From contig BFEA01000113.1 in assembly GCA_003427395.1 (NCBI GenBank), positions 1,688,196-1,743,122 on the forward strand: a stretch of 54,927 bases of DNA, given 5' to 3'. The position numbers were made by a program, and so were the translations under genes. Shown here in pieces: positions 40,532-51,514 of this stretch (position 1 is its first letter; every line of letters begins with the position of its first letter). This stretch comes from Chara braunii. Taxonomy: Eukaryota; Streptophyta; Charophyceae; Charales; Characeae. The notes under the pieces were generated by a model. It had not been told where the DNA came from. It saw nothing but the letters and a program-made list of their open reading frames with translations, and did no database searches.

Positions 40532-42400
40532 GTCTCTCTCTCTCTGCGACGCTCTCTTTGCCCCTCTCTCTCTGTCGCGCAGTGTGCCTGCATGTGTTAC
40601 CAGTTGCGCAGCAAGATGAGTGAAGTGTTTCTGCTTCAGGACTACAGAAGGCATCTATTCCAATTTTAACGGATGTCCCGAAGGACAAGGCGGCTATTTC
40701 CAACCCGTCCACATACACCCGCATTGACTCCGCAAGTGCGACGAAGGCCCATCCCCATCGCTCACCCTCCCACTAGACGTGCGTCTCGCTTTACCGGCGT
40801 TGGGGTAGCCTTCAAACGCTCCCAGTCCGAACCTCCCCTGTCAGTCGACCCTCTCACCGAACTGTCCCCATCCTTGGCATTCAGAGAGTCGGAGTTCAGC
40901 GTGTTGTCACAGGTCAACGAGGGCTTTTGCAGAATCCAGTTCATCTCCGCCCATAACCGCCTATCAAAGTTTGCGTACAACCCCACTGCCTCCCTCTCTT
41001 CCACTGTCATGTCAAAGTATCCAGGCTTTCAGGACCGACCGACCTTCTTCCTGCAGTCTTCCGCAGATTGATTCTAGCCCTCGTCCCTCATCCGATGGGC
41101 GATCCATTCCCGTCTCTCACCATGCTTCTTGAGCTTGTGCACACTAGATGCATCCGCCATAAGAGCGTCGTCTTCACGCTGGATCCTGGCAAGAGCCAAG
41201 CACTCCTCCACAGACCATTGAACTTCTTTTTGCGCAGGAGGAGCTTGCGCACCAAACCGGCCTGTGAGTTGCGGCCTCCTGCATTCGTGTTGTGCATGAC
41301 AGTGCTCCCGTCCGCGCAGCCTCAGGCCGGTGTTGCTGTGGATGCCCACGTCTGCGCGCAGTCGTCCCTGTGGCTTCCCTCACTCCCGTCACGGGGGCAG
41401 ATGGAGATGGATTTTGGAGCACCGATGCGGCAGGCACATCGCCATAGTTACTCTGCTGCCCGTGCGCGGGCGTTGCATCCACAGCAGTCTGGGCCGCTGC
41501 TGGAGGCGGAGAACAATTGCCATCAGGTGCACCGTGTCCTCCGCCGCAGTGCTCATAGCAGCCAAATTCTTGACTTGCGCCACCAGAACCCCCCCCCGCC
41601 CGCATTGCCATAGGACCGCTCACGAGGTGCCCGCCGTTCGCCAGTCCCCCCCCCAACTCCCGTCCACACCACACTCCATGTCGTCGTCTTCCTCGAGCAA
41701 CGCTGCTGTGAATCCCCCGAGAGGCAGCGATCAAGTTGCACCAGTGAAATGAGAGGATGTTGCGGGGGGTTGAAGCGACCCCATCATCTGCTGTCCCCCG
41801 TAAGCAGTGGCCATCACCGACTGCTGGAAAGGTCGCTGGCTCGCACACCGCATTTGGCGCAGGCCTGGTGGACCGTTCCACCACTTCGGCAGCGGCCGGA
41901 CTTGGGAAGGAAACGACGGGGGAACTCCGTACCTGTCCGGATCCTGCCGCAACATGGACAGGTGTGCTGGTGGAGGAGTGTGTTGCAAACCCTGCAAATT
42001 AGCTGACCAGTTCTGATGCTCTGTCTCACCATACTCTTCTTGAAAGGTCGCCTCCTGCGACCAATGCCGCCTCTCCATGTCACGTACTCGCCTCGCACCT
42101 CCGGAAAGGTCCGATCTTCGGGGGGGATGTTTGTATATTCTCACCTTGCCGCAGACCTCGGGAAGATGAGAACCCACAACACCACCGCTAGCAGCAGCAA
42201 GACAGCAAAGAAGAGAACGGCGATGGCCACGACAACCAAAAGCAACAGAAGGGTGATCGACACTGCCCAAAGGAAACTGCAGCCTGTGCACCGAGCTTGT
42301 CCCGCCTCCTTGCCCCAGCAGCGCAGCGATGAACAACCCTCCCCACATTGGCCACCAGTGTCCTGCGTCCCCTCCCTTCCAGCGAGTCGCTGCGGACGTC
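40086..42400 (-). pseudogene. SANT/Myb-like family protein, copy 2, disrupted
   Basis: Read from high to low coordinates: a ~30-residue hydrophobic segment (42160-42260, LLVVVAIAVLFFAVLLLLAV); MERRHWSQEATF; LRQDPDRYGVPPSFPSQVRP (~41925); a Gly/Ala/Pro-rich linker; QWSVEECLALARIQREDDAL with KKHGERREWIAHRMRDEG (41080-41230), which resembles a SANT/Myb-like or trihelix domain; MTVEEREAVGLYANFDRRLW (~41010); RVYVDGLEIAALS (~40720); a GA repeat; and a final helical block RVYYALVNGLIAVRMAAG, then VVGDIVKYLISTIAEEH ending at TAA (40086). A TAA splits the last block (KKL*EVV). The order matches copy 1 at 11416-13918, so this is a repeated gene family, possibly of Harbinger origin. The function is unknown. 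Confidence 0.65.
40453..40529. repeat. (CT)n microsatellite inside SANT/Myb-like copy 2
   Basis: A 77-bp CT run with further CT-rich sequence to 40575. On the coding strand it reads as an Arg-Glu repeat. Confidence 0.97.
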
Positions 42401-42849
42401 AAACGGCACCCCACTCTCCCGCAAGCTCCCCGGACGTGCAGGTGTCCACTGCCGTGGACGCAGAACGGCTCGGTAAGGAACTGGAGGATAGGAGAGAGGA
42501 AGGTGTGGCTGGCAGATGCCGGACAACAACCGAACGCCCGTCCAAGCCAATCGCCTCACCACAGAGTTCACACGACACACGTGAACAATCTTTCCGTGCC
42601 CTCAACGACGCCGATTCACGAACTTATTCGACAGATCCCTCAATCCAATGCCTCGCAGCAAGACCGACACCAATCACTGTCAATGCCCTGCCTCCAAACA
42701 GGGTCGGCTGGAGTCAATGCACACCTCGGACTACAGTGCGGGTGATGGAGGGCGTGCGCTGCATTGCTATCCTGGCTATGCTCTCGGCGTTGATGGTAAT
42801 GGCTGACGTCCCGTCGACATGCATGCCTCATGCAGAGGATGCGCGTTGT

Positions 42850-43560
42850 TGACAGACTGCGTGCTCGTGTGGGGCGTCCCTGGTTGCTCCCTGCATTCCG
42901 TTCGTGGAATTTTGTGTTTGTTTTTTTTCACCTCCCACCCTTTCCTGATTTCAAAATGTCTACCGCGCGCCGAAAATTCAAAAAGTGCGGCGTCGCAAAA
43001 CACAACAGGGAAGCATGGGACCGGTCCATTTCCTGTGTGACAGAGGTGGCATGTCCGCCCTCTGCCCAGGACCACTCCAAAGGACATTGCACATGTCCGA
43101 CCCGGGACACTGCATGTCCGCCCTCTGCCCAGGACCACTCCACCAGACATTGCACACGTCCGACCCGGGACGCTGCACACAGCTCTCCGTTGGCTACGGA
43201 AGGGGTGCGCCCCCCCCCTACCCTTCTGATGCCAATGGAATTCCTTGTTGCCCGGGGGTACCAATGGGCTGCGGGTGTAGCGGAAACACTTCCCTCGTTT
43301 CCAAAAACCGCCGCGCACATCTGTGGGATTCTGCGGACCACATTTTGGAATTCCAAAATGTCTCCACGCCGCTGTGGGGTCCCTCTCTCAGTCTTGGTAC
43401 AGACATAATGACCGTGCGATCTGTTCGGGGGAAGACGGCGGAGTTTTGCGAACTCTGGTTTTCCATTTTCAAGAAAAAAAGAGGGCAACGGCCTTCAGAT
43501 ACCGTAACCGAGCACACAGGGCCAGGTAATTCAGAAAGCACTTCGTTTCATCCTTAATAC
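42850..43560. repeat. Repeat-derived sequence with a ~63-bp duplication
   Basis: 'gcatgtccgccctctgccca' followed by 'ggaccactcca' occurs at ~43048 and ~43111 and continues to 'cgacccggga' in both. 43210-43400 shares blocks with 14500-14720 and, inverted, with 28800-28990. There is no convincing gene. Confidence 0.7.
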
Positions 43561-43659
43561 TCTTAAAGCGCACAGCGGGTCTCGCTTGACGCTCCCACGG
43601 AGACCCGCTTTTCAGTGTTGGGAAACTTGTCGGACATTGGGCGGGCCCACAGGGAACTC

Positions 43660-43870
43660 GCCGAATCGATGGACTGTGTTTTTCGTTCTGTGCTCCTGAA
43701 TGTGGTGCGGGGAACTAGGAAGATGCACCGTGTTTTTTTTTTTTTTTTCCCTTTTGTTGGTGTGTTTCGTTTCGTCGAGTGCTACGGACGGGGGTTTCCG
43801 TTTTGTGCTCATGAATGTGGTGCGGGGAACTAGGAAGATGCACGGTTTTTTTTTTTTTTTTTTTTCGTTT
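43660..43870. repeat. Tandem duplication, ~120 bp, each unit with a T tract
   Basis: 'gaatgtggtgcggggaacta' plus 'ggaagatgcac' is followed by a long T run in both units (~43695 and ~43813). The remaining sequence to 44160 shows no gene. Confidence 0.85.
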
Positions 43871-44161
43871 TGTCGGCCGGGAGGGTCATTGCGGAACCGA
43901 CTTGGGAAGGTGAATCTGGAAGTTTCATTTGGTCAACCGCTGTATCTCGCGCGGAACACTGGCAAGATCCGCCGCATTTTGGGGGACCGGGTTTTTTGTT
44001 TTGCAAATCTAGAAGTTTCGCGCGCGTCAACCGGTTAGGTAGTTTGTGGCGCGCACGTCAGGCAGTTTGCATGTTTCCGCACGTCGGCCAGTTTGCGCGC
44101 CGAAGATCCGAGCACGAGGGGGGCTATCCATGTGCGAATTTCTATAGCGAACAGACAGATG

Positions 44162-44163
<2 letters not shown>

Positions 44164-44249
<86 letters not shown>

Positions 44250-44344
44250 NNNNNNNNNNNNNNNNNNNNNNNNNNNNNNNNNNNNNNNNNNNNNNNNNNN
44301 NNNNNNNNNNNNNNNNNNNNNNNNNNNNNNNNNNNNNNNNNNNN

Positions 44345-44412
<68 letters not shown>
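44164..44412. repeat. (GA)n microsatellite interrupted by a gap
   Basis: GA runs on both sides of a 95-base N gap (44250-44344). The true repeat length is unknown. Confidence 0.97.
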
Positions 44413-44415
<3 letters not shown>

Positions 44416-44629
44416 GGGCATCAACCGTCGGATATAGGTAAGAGTAGGAGAGGAAAGCATCTGACGTGTGCACTATCTGGGCGGCCATTTGCGGCAGAGT
44501 GTGAGTGAGGCGACGAAGGACGGCTGGAGAGGAAACGAGAAGAAGAGGTGGTTGTTTGCCTGCGGTAGTGTTCAACAAAAATGACAGATCAAGGTAAGTT
44601 TTTTGTTTTTTGTTTTTTTTTTCTCAGCT

Positions 44630-45700
44630 TGGGCGGGAGTCGGGGTTGGGGAAGGAGAGGGAGGTTCGAAGGAGGGAGAGGAATCGGGATCGGGCCGGGG
44701 GAGCTTATAATCAGAGTATTGAAGTCGAGGTAGGGATTGGGGGAGAAGGGGATGGAGGGGATGAGGGGAAGGAAGGAGGAAGAAGTTAGCAGGGGGAAGA
44801 CGAATTGGGATCGGGGCACGGGGGAGGGGGAGGTTTGTTGGGGGAGGCGGAAGCGGGACCCCAAAGCATGGGGGAGGAGGGGGAGGTTCGGAGCGGATCG
44901 ATGGGAGAGAGGGCGGGGTCGGGATCGCGAGGGACGGGGAGGTTCGAAGGGTGGATAGGAATTGGGATCGAGGCAGGGGAGGTTAAGGTCGGAATTGAGG
45001 GAGGAGGGGGAGGTTCGAACAAAGGAGAGGAATCGGGATCGGGGCGGGGGAGCTCAGGATCGAAGTATTGAACTCGGGATCAGGAAGTAGGGATGGAGGG
45101 GATGGGAGCAAAGTTGGGATCGGAGAGAAAGATGGGGGGGGCGGGTTCGGATCAACGGGAGGGGGAACTTTGTTGCAGGAGGCGGGAGCGAGATCGCAAA
45201 GCATGGGGGAGGAGGGGGAGGTTCGGAGCAGATCTGGGGGAAAGGGGAGGTTCGATGGAAGAGAGGGTGGGGTCGTCATCACCAGAGACGGACACGTGGA
45301 TGCGAGTCGGGATTGGGGGAGAAGGGGGAGATTCGAAGAAGAGAGAGGAATTGGGATCGGGGCAAGGGTACTTAGGATCAGAGTATTGAAGTCGGGATCG
45401 GGAAGTCGGGATAGAGGGGATGGGGGCAAACTTGGAGTCGGGGCGAAAGATGGGCGGGTCGGGATTGGGAGAGGAGGGGGAGATATGGACATCGGGGGGG
45501 GGGATCGGGAAGCCGGGATGGAGGGGACAGAGGCAAAGTTGACATCGGGGTGACAGATGGGGACGTCGGGATTGGGAGAGGAGGGGGAGGTATGGATATC
45601 GGGGGGAGGACGAGGTTTCGTGTGGGAGGCGAGAGTGTTGAGATTGCAAAGGATGGAGACGTCGACGGGGCAGCTTCGGTGGGAAATTATTTTATTTTAT
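44630..45700. repeat. Purine-rich (G/A) higher-order repeat
   Basis: About 1.1 kb in which the plus strand is overwhelmingly G and A. A block with 'gaggaatcgggatcggg' and 'agagtattgaagtc' recurs at ~44680, ~45030 and ~45345, giving a period of roughly 310-350 bp. Many G runs lie between. Open frames on either strand (Gly-rich or Pro/Ser-rich) reflect composition, and no gene is supported. Confidence 0.8.
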
Positions 45701-46590
45701 TTTATTTTCGGGACAGAGAGAGAGGGAGACTGTTGCGTGGATTTTTATTTTATTTTTTCCTCACCACACAGAAGAAAGATAGGAAATGATTGGTCATGCA
45801 TTTGCAGCAAAAGACATTGTGCGTTTTTTTATTTATTTTTTCCTCCACAACTTATTCGGTTTTTGCTTTATAATGATTAAAAAGAAGTCGTTGTGCATCT
45901 TTTTTTTTGTTGTTGTGCATCTTTTTTTTTGTCATTGTGCTTTTTTTTTTTTTTTCCTGGGCAACTTATTCAGTTTTCTTNTTGTGATTAAAAAAAAAAA
46001 AAAACGGACGTGCTGAGTCTTACGGAGACTAGGAGGGATTGAGACACAGACGAGAGTCGGGATCGGGGAAGGAGAAAAAGGTTCACGGGGGGGGGAGAAG
46101 AAAAGTCGGCATGTAGGGAAAGGGGAATTAGATTTGAGAAATTTGCAAAGAAACCACCTGAATTTTGTTTGCCTTTATTTCGTGCGAATTTCATTCACCC
46201 ACACGAATCAGATCAATTATGAGTTTTTCCTTTTTTCTTTTTTTTTTATTTTTAAAAACATGACAATTCTAAGATATCATAATTAAACTCGCTTTGTCTT
46301 TTTTTTTTCCCCTTTGTAAAAAAAACGCTAACACAAACCGGTTCAATTTTGTTTGCTGTTTTTTTTTGTTTTTTTTGTCTTTCATTAAAAAAGAACTTTC
46401 AGGACCCTGTTGATTTCATTTCTCGCTCGTGATATGAGTTCATTTTAAATTTTCTGGTGACATGATTTCGTTTTAAATTTCCTCAAATGACACCTGTTGG
46501 TTTCATTTGTCGTTGGTGTGATATGTCTTCTCCTTTATTCTTTACATTTCCGTATTTTCACACTCCCGTACATCCATCCGATCCGATCCG
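45700..46590. other. T-rich low-complexity region
   Basis: Many T runs, an (ATTTT)n stretch at 45690-45712, A/T tracts and an ambiguous base at 45981. No coding region is recognised. Confidence 0.6.
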
Positions 46591-47278
46591 CTTTAGCTGA
46601 AAGTTTGCAACACGCTGAACAAAGAGCATGCCACATGCAAAGAGAACGCCAGCGTCGGTACAGACAAAGACACGCAGATAATATTCAGCCCCGAATCCAC
46701 AGCACACGTCTTTACACATCAACACTTTTTGCTCGACAACTTGAAATCCAAATTATGGTTGTCGGTGACAGAACATGATGCACATACTTCAAAGCGGAAA
46801 AGTGGCCTCACGAATGCACTTTGACTTCATTGTGCTGTCTCAAAGGCAAAGTTGAACCACCACTATGGGCATACCCTGAACCGGACAGTTCTGCTAACTG
46901 GATTCCTCGTTTGTGGGAAAGTGACGAGCACTATGGCCAACTCCTTCGATCACGAGCCCGACAATTCAATAATGCATTTGCCCTCGCGTCTTAGACTGTC
47001 AAAGAAACACAAAGGCCACCCGGACATTGCCATGAATGCTCAGAATCGAAGGACAACTGCGTCAGTTCTTAGGACCTCTCATGCCACATGAAAACCAGCA
47101 GTCGTCTTTCGCTCAGATTTACATATACGAACCCCCCTTGGACCAAAATAATGCGACAACTCTCCGCCTTCATGGATTCAATCTACCGCCAGACATGCCA
47201 CTAAGCACAGCACAACAAATAAAATCCCTCATACGAAAACTGCACTATCTCCTTTGCCGCTTCAACCGTTGGGTTTAA
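46590..47278 (+). pseudogene. Helitron N-terminal region
   Basis: Three phases follow one another. RERQRRYRQRHADNI is the basic N-terminal block. Next comes SLCCLKGKVEPP (~46830), a typical cysteine-containing block. QSSFAQIYIYEPPLD (~47100) with IKSLIRKLHYLLCRFN (~47220) is the end of the Helitron_like_N region. Shifts lie near 46775 and 47035. Confidence 0.8.
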
Positions 47279-47311
47279 GATTTCATTACGACCTCCGAAT
47301 TTCCGTACCAT

Positions 47312-48711
47312 ATGATACAAGATCATAAAATTGTTATCAATCCTGATTTGCATCCATCAACCGAACATATGCGCAGATATAACAGGCCAGAGGGATTGCA
47401 AGAATTTTATATCCTTATGCGAGATGAGCCTCTCAGGCGTGAAATTGTGATAAATCGTCAAACTGGTGGCACTGTAGCTATTGCTGACACGAATCGAGCG
47501 TTTGATCCGCTGCATTATGTTCTGCTTTTCCAGTCAGACAAGAATGGATGGGCTGCTGAACAAGGTACACGTTCCAATTCTGACATTCACAACAGTACAC
47601 CGCGCAAATTTTACGCTTTCCATCTTAACACACGTCCAACAGAACGAACAACGATTTTTCGTGCATCTCGATTTTTTCAAGAATACGCCTGCATGGCCTT
47701 TGCAAAGATCGAAAATGAACATTTTTTATTCGACCGTCTGCACCAGAAAGAGATTCGTGCCGAACTTACAAGAATCTTCGTGATCATCTCATGCGTTATG
47801 ATAACGCTGAGAACATTGGCCAACGTATTATTTTACCTGTAACTTTCACCAGAGGTCCTCGTGATATGTATCTACGGAACCAAGATGCAATGACTGCTAT
47901 CCAACAACTCGGTGCCCCGGACCTCTTTATTACAATAACATGTAATTCCCACTGGCCGAAAATTGAATAAACCCTTCTTCCTAATCAACAGCCTGCAAAT
48001 AGACTGAATTTGCTAACTCGTGTTTTTAAAGGCTATCTTCAACAACTCATACATGGCATTCACTTTTCTCATATTTTTGGTGCGACCGCTACATATGTTT
48101 ATTCTATACAGTTTCAAAAACGTGGTTTCCAACACGCTCACATAATCATTCTCCTTGAAGAAAATGCCAACGTTTTCACACCTCAACAAATAGATAGCAT
48201 TGTCTGTGTTGAACTGCCACAAAACGCTTAATTACGCGACCTCGTCTTAACGCACATGATCCACAACCCGTGTGATCTACGTAATCCGCAAACTTTCTGC
48301 ATGCACAACGATCGTTGCACACGTTACTTCCCAAAAGACTTTTCAGACCGAACCACGTGGAACAAAAAAACGGGATATCCTATTTATCGCCGTCATTCAC
48401 CATCGGACGGAGGAATTGCTAGTGTTCATCACAATGAATTGATCGATAACTCATGGGTGGTACCTTACAACCCATATCTCCTCCTACGATATCAATGTCA
48501 TCTCAATATCGAAATTTGTGCATCGACGGCGGTTTGCCGATACATATTTGAGTATATTCTCAAAGGACTCGATTGCGCAATGGTCGCTGAAGCCATTGAC
48601 AATAATGACGAAATACAAATGTATCAAGATATGCGAGCGATCGGCGCCGATAAGGCCAAACAGAAAATAAACAACGCGTATACTTTACCGAACATCAGGC
48701 TCAACAGATAG
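47312..48711 (+). pseudogene. Helitron Rep (HUH) nuclease
   Basis: YNRPEGLQEFYILMRDEP and FDPLHYVLLFQSDKNGW start the conserved region, and FFQEYACMAFAKIENEHF follows. All three Rep motifs are present. FITITCNSHW (~47930) is motif 1. GFQHAHIII has the HUH pair (HAH, 48133-48141). RYIFEYILKGLD has both Tyr residues (48541 and 48553), the nicking residues of rolling-circle transposition. YNPYLLLRYQCHLNIEIC is a Helitron signature. Shifts occur near 47770 and a TAA lies at ~47968 and at ~48229, so the active-site residues survive in a broken frame. Confidence 0.9.
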
Positions 48712-48726
48712 CACGCAATCCACCCC

Positions 48727-49741
48727 TTGAAACCGAACTCACCGCGTGGTTCAAGTGGAACACTGCACGGCCCCACAATCCTGAAAACAGTAAACCACTT
48801 TATAAAGACATGGTTCGTAGAATCCAATTTGACCAGAAAAAGAAAAAGTAGGTTCTCAGACAACGCTCCGCTGATACAATTGGGCGAATTCATACAATAC
48901 ATCCAAATGCAGGTAACACGTTCTACCTTTGTATGCTCCTCAATTCTCCTCATTCCCGCGGTGTTCGAAAACTTGCGTACAGTTAACGGTGAGGTTCATC
49001 CAACATTCCAAACTGCATGCAAAGCATTATGTCTTCTCAACGATAACACACAATTCGATGCAGTTCTTGATGATGTTATTTTCACGTCATCATCACCAAT
49101 GCTACGTGATTTTTTTGTGCATATTGTTCTACACTGTGGTCCAGCCGACCCGAATGAACTATTCGAAACGCACTGGGGTCGTATGATTGACGACTTCCGT
49201 AGAGACCTCGCCCGAGTACATGTCTCCGACGGAATTCTAAAAGCCATGACACTCCTAGACATTGAAAGCCGCCTGCAGAAAGAAGGGAAAGAGCTTGAAG
49301 ACGTCAACCTTAACCCACCTGCTCCCGCGGATCGAAATGAAGCAACTCACATTTCACAAAAATCACATCGAGAAGGAATTTTTAGACTAATAAATGATGA
49401 GATATCATACGACAAACAAAAACTACAACGCACGCTTGATATGAATCTCCCCCGACACACACCGTCACAACATGCAGTATTCCAACGTGTTATTGACGCT
49501 GCAGAGACTGTCGAACCCCTCTGTCTGTTTGTTGATGCACTTGCGGGAACCGGCAAATACGCCTCCATATGACCAAATAACACTTGTTGTCGCATTTAGC
49601 GGCATTGCGGCCACACCTACAAAAACATCAACTCTTGATATTCCCGAAGAAAGCACCTTGGCACAAATTATAAGAATGGTCACTGTCATCCTCTGGGACG
49701 AAGCCAATGATGCACAGATACCACATAGAAGCACTCGATAG
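48727..49741 (+). pseudogene. Helitron helicase, N-terminal part with Walker A and B
   Basis: The frame holds the helicase lead region (FETHWGRMIDDFRRDLARV at ~49160), then SQHAVFQRVIDAAE and LFVDALAGTGK, the Walker A motif (49541-49556). The T and following ~20 residues are lost. In another phase VVAFSGIAA and MVTVILWDEAND (Walker B) follow, with a shortened segment between. It acts as the PIF1-type helicase that unwinds DNA during transposition; this copy is inactive. Confidence 0.85.
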
Positions 49742-50440
49742 GACTTTGCGAGATATCTGTTCATCCGACCAACCATTTGGGGGGGAAATTATCGTTCTCG
49801 TAGGTGACTTCCGACAAATTCTCCCGGTCATCACAAAAGGAACATGCGCACAAACAATCGTCGCGTGCATAAAATCCTCTAAACTATGGCCTTGCTTTCA
49901 GACAATGCACCTTTCAGAAAATATGCGTGTAATCACTCCGAGCAACACCACCGAAGCACATGGTTTGTTACGCCTCGGCGATGGCGAACTTCTTCCCCCA
50001 CATAACACAACGCCTGACACCGTTGAACTCCCCCCTCACCTGTGTTTCATGGAGGAACAGCAAACCTCATTTGATGGACCTTTCCTGCCCTCCCGACAAA
50101 TTCAAACAACCCTCAATGGCTCGCTGAGCGCCTCTTCCTAGCGCCCAAAAACAAAACAGTCGCCACCCTAAACAGTATCATATTGAACCAGTTTTCAGGC
50201 CCTCTTATCACATTTCTAAGTGCTGATATACTCCTCCCGAATGACAACTATCCCAACGTCTCTACTATTACTCTCAACACCCTCGACCTCCCCTCCCTGC
50301 CACCACACATTCTCCACATAAAAAAAGGGACGCCTATAATTGTGTCTTACGCAATATCGCTATGCGGAATGGTTTATGCAACGAAACACACTCAATCGTC
50401 AATGACATTACCAACAATAGACTCCTGCATGCACGCCAAT
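49707..50440 (+). pseudogene. Helitron helicase, middle part
   Basis: YHIEALDRTLRDICSS, then IIVLVGDFRQILPVI (helicase motif III) and MHLSENMRV are standard. ERLFLAPKNKTVATLNSIIL follows in a shifted phase. Near 50350 a shifted phase reads RNIAMRNGLCNETHSI, the conserved block before the final helicase motifs. The sequence leaves the Helitron at ~50440. Confidence 0.83.
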
Positions 50441-50645
50441 GAAAATAACAAATGAAGTAAAAAACAAACAAATAAAAGTGATAAAAAATCAGACTAAGTT
50501 CACAATTTTTGACAAAAAGAATACTAAATAAAACAGTAATAGCTAAAAAAACACCACAAATTCTATAAAAAATAGAGAAAGTAGAAGTTAATTGTGGCTT
50601 ATAAATAGTAATATGAGATGATAATGGTCGATTGATTTTCATGTC
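50440..50645 (-). pseudogene. sdh3: Mitochondrial sdh3 fragment (NUMT) inserted in the Helitron helicase
   Basis: On the minus strand an AT-rich frame starts ATG at 50642-50640 and reads MKINRPLSSHITIYKPQL, TSTFSIFYRICGVFLAI, then a hydrophobic stretch to ~50440. This is the N-terminal third of succinate dehydrogenase subunit 3 (cytochrome b560 of complex II), including the quinone-site Ser and Arg of the S-I-x-x-R motif and the first membrane helix. His before that Arg is Tyr here. The gene is mitochondrial in charophytes and bryophytes. Helitron helicase sequence flanks it on the opposite strand on both sides, so it is an organelle-derived insertion, not an expressed gene. Composition is far more A/T-rich than its surroundings. 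Confidence 0.87.
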
Positions 50646-50659
50646 CCTTCCTTCGCTAC

Positions 50660-51514
50660 CGACCGGTTCTCCTTCCACACATTTTATTGACTGTCAGTGA
50701 TAAAAGCAACCCTTTCCCTTGGCAAAGAAGACAATTCCTTGTCCGGCCTGCATTTGCAATAACTATTAACAAATCCCAAGGCCAATCCATCAAACACGCC
50801 TTTGCCCACGGCCAACTCTACGTTGCTGCCTCTCGTGTCGAAGACCCCTCCCACATTCGTTTCGCACTTCCCGGCGATGCTGACCAATCAACAAACATTG
50901 TATACAAAGAGATCCAAACACAATACTCACATGGTTCTTCCCCTCTTTGTGTCATTCTGTGTGCAGGTGCTTCGACGACATCACCGCCGACAAAAAAAAT
51001 TAAAACTCTTCCTCACAAAAATGACAGCATGTCAACGATCACAACTCCGCCTACTACTCACACATCTACATCCTTGCCTACCACAGAGTCTTTCCCAAGT
51101 ACACCTCCTCCTCCATCGCGCACAACTTCCCTAACCGTTTCACTTCAATCTGCATCTCATACGTTCTCTCTGCTAACTGATCCGTCTTTTCTAGAGCAGC
51201 ACGGCTTAGACGATGTGACTCCCAGCCAACTTGACATTCCGCTGCTTGCTCCAATGAATGCACTTGCAACTGTCGCAACACCTTCCACTACTCACACACC
51301 TCTTCCACCCCATTACCAATCACAATCAACTCCAGAAGACGATCCCCAAGAGTATGACAAATGGGACGGGTGGCACCACGTACTCCGTCCTGACACTATA
51401 GAGCACATCATTGACCAAATTCTCTGGGAAGATTTCCTCCCAACAGATCACGCTGCTTTCTCTCCCTCCCTTTACACCTTCTTCGCTTCATACAAACACA
51501 ACCGTGAACAATAA
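50660..51514 (+). pseudogene. Helitron helicase, C-terminal part
   Basis: The frame resumes after the sdh3 insertion with VLLPHILLTVSDK, then QFLVRPAFAITINKSQGQS and GQLYVAASRVEDPSHI, the last helicase motifs (V and VI). A Ser/Thr/Pro-rich tail of ~200 residues ends WEDFLPTDHAAF and YKHNREQ*. I do not recognise the tail; it may be a Helitron extension or flanking sequence. Confidence 0.83.

Larger units (their letters stand above)
46590..51514 (+). mobile_element. Helitron Rep/helicase relic
   Basis: Plus-strand frames cover the Helitron_like_N domain, the HUH Rep nuclease and a PIF1-like helicase in the usual order. Many frameshifts and stops break them. A short piece of mitochondrial sdh3 interrupts the helicase at ~50440-50645. 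I could not define the 5' TC and 3' CTRR ends, so the borders are those of the coding relic. Confidence 0.9.

Noticed and set aside
44027-44578. Open frames of Ser-Leu or Arg-Glu
   Set aside because: They read a (GA)n repeat and an N gap.
44786-45649. Pro/Ser-rich and Gly-rich frames on both strands
   Set aside because: They reflect the purine-rich repeat, with no motif or start context.
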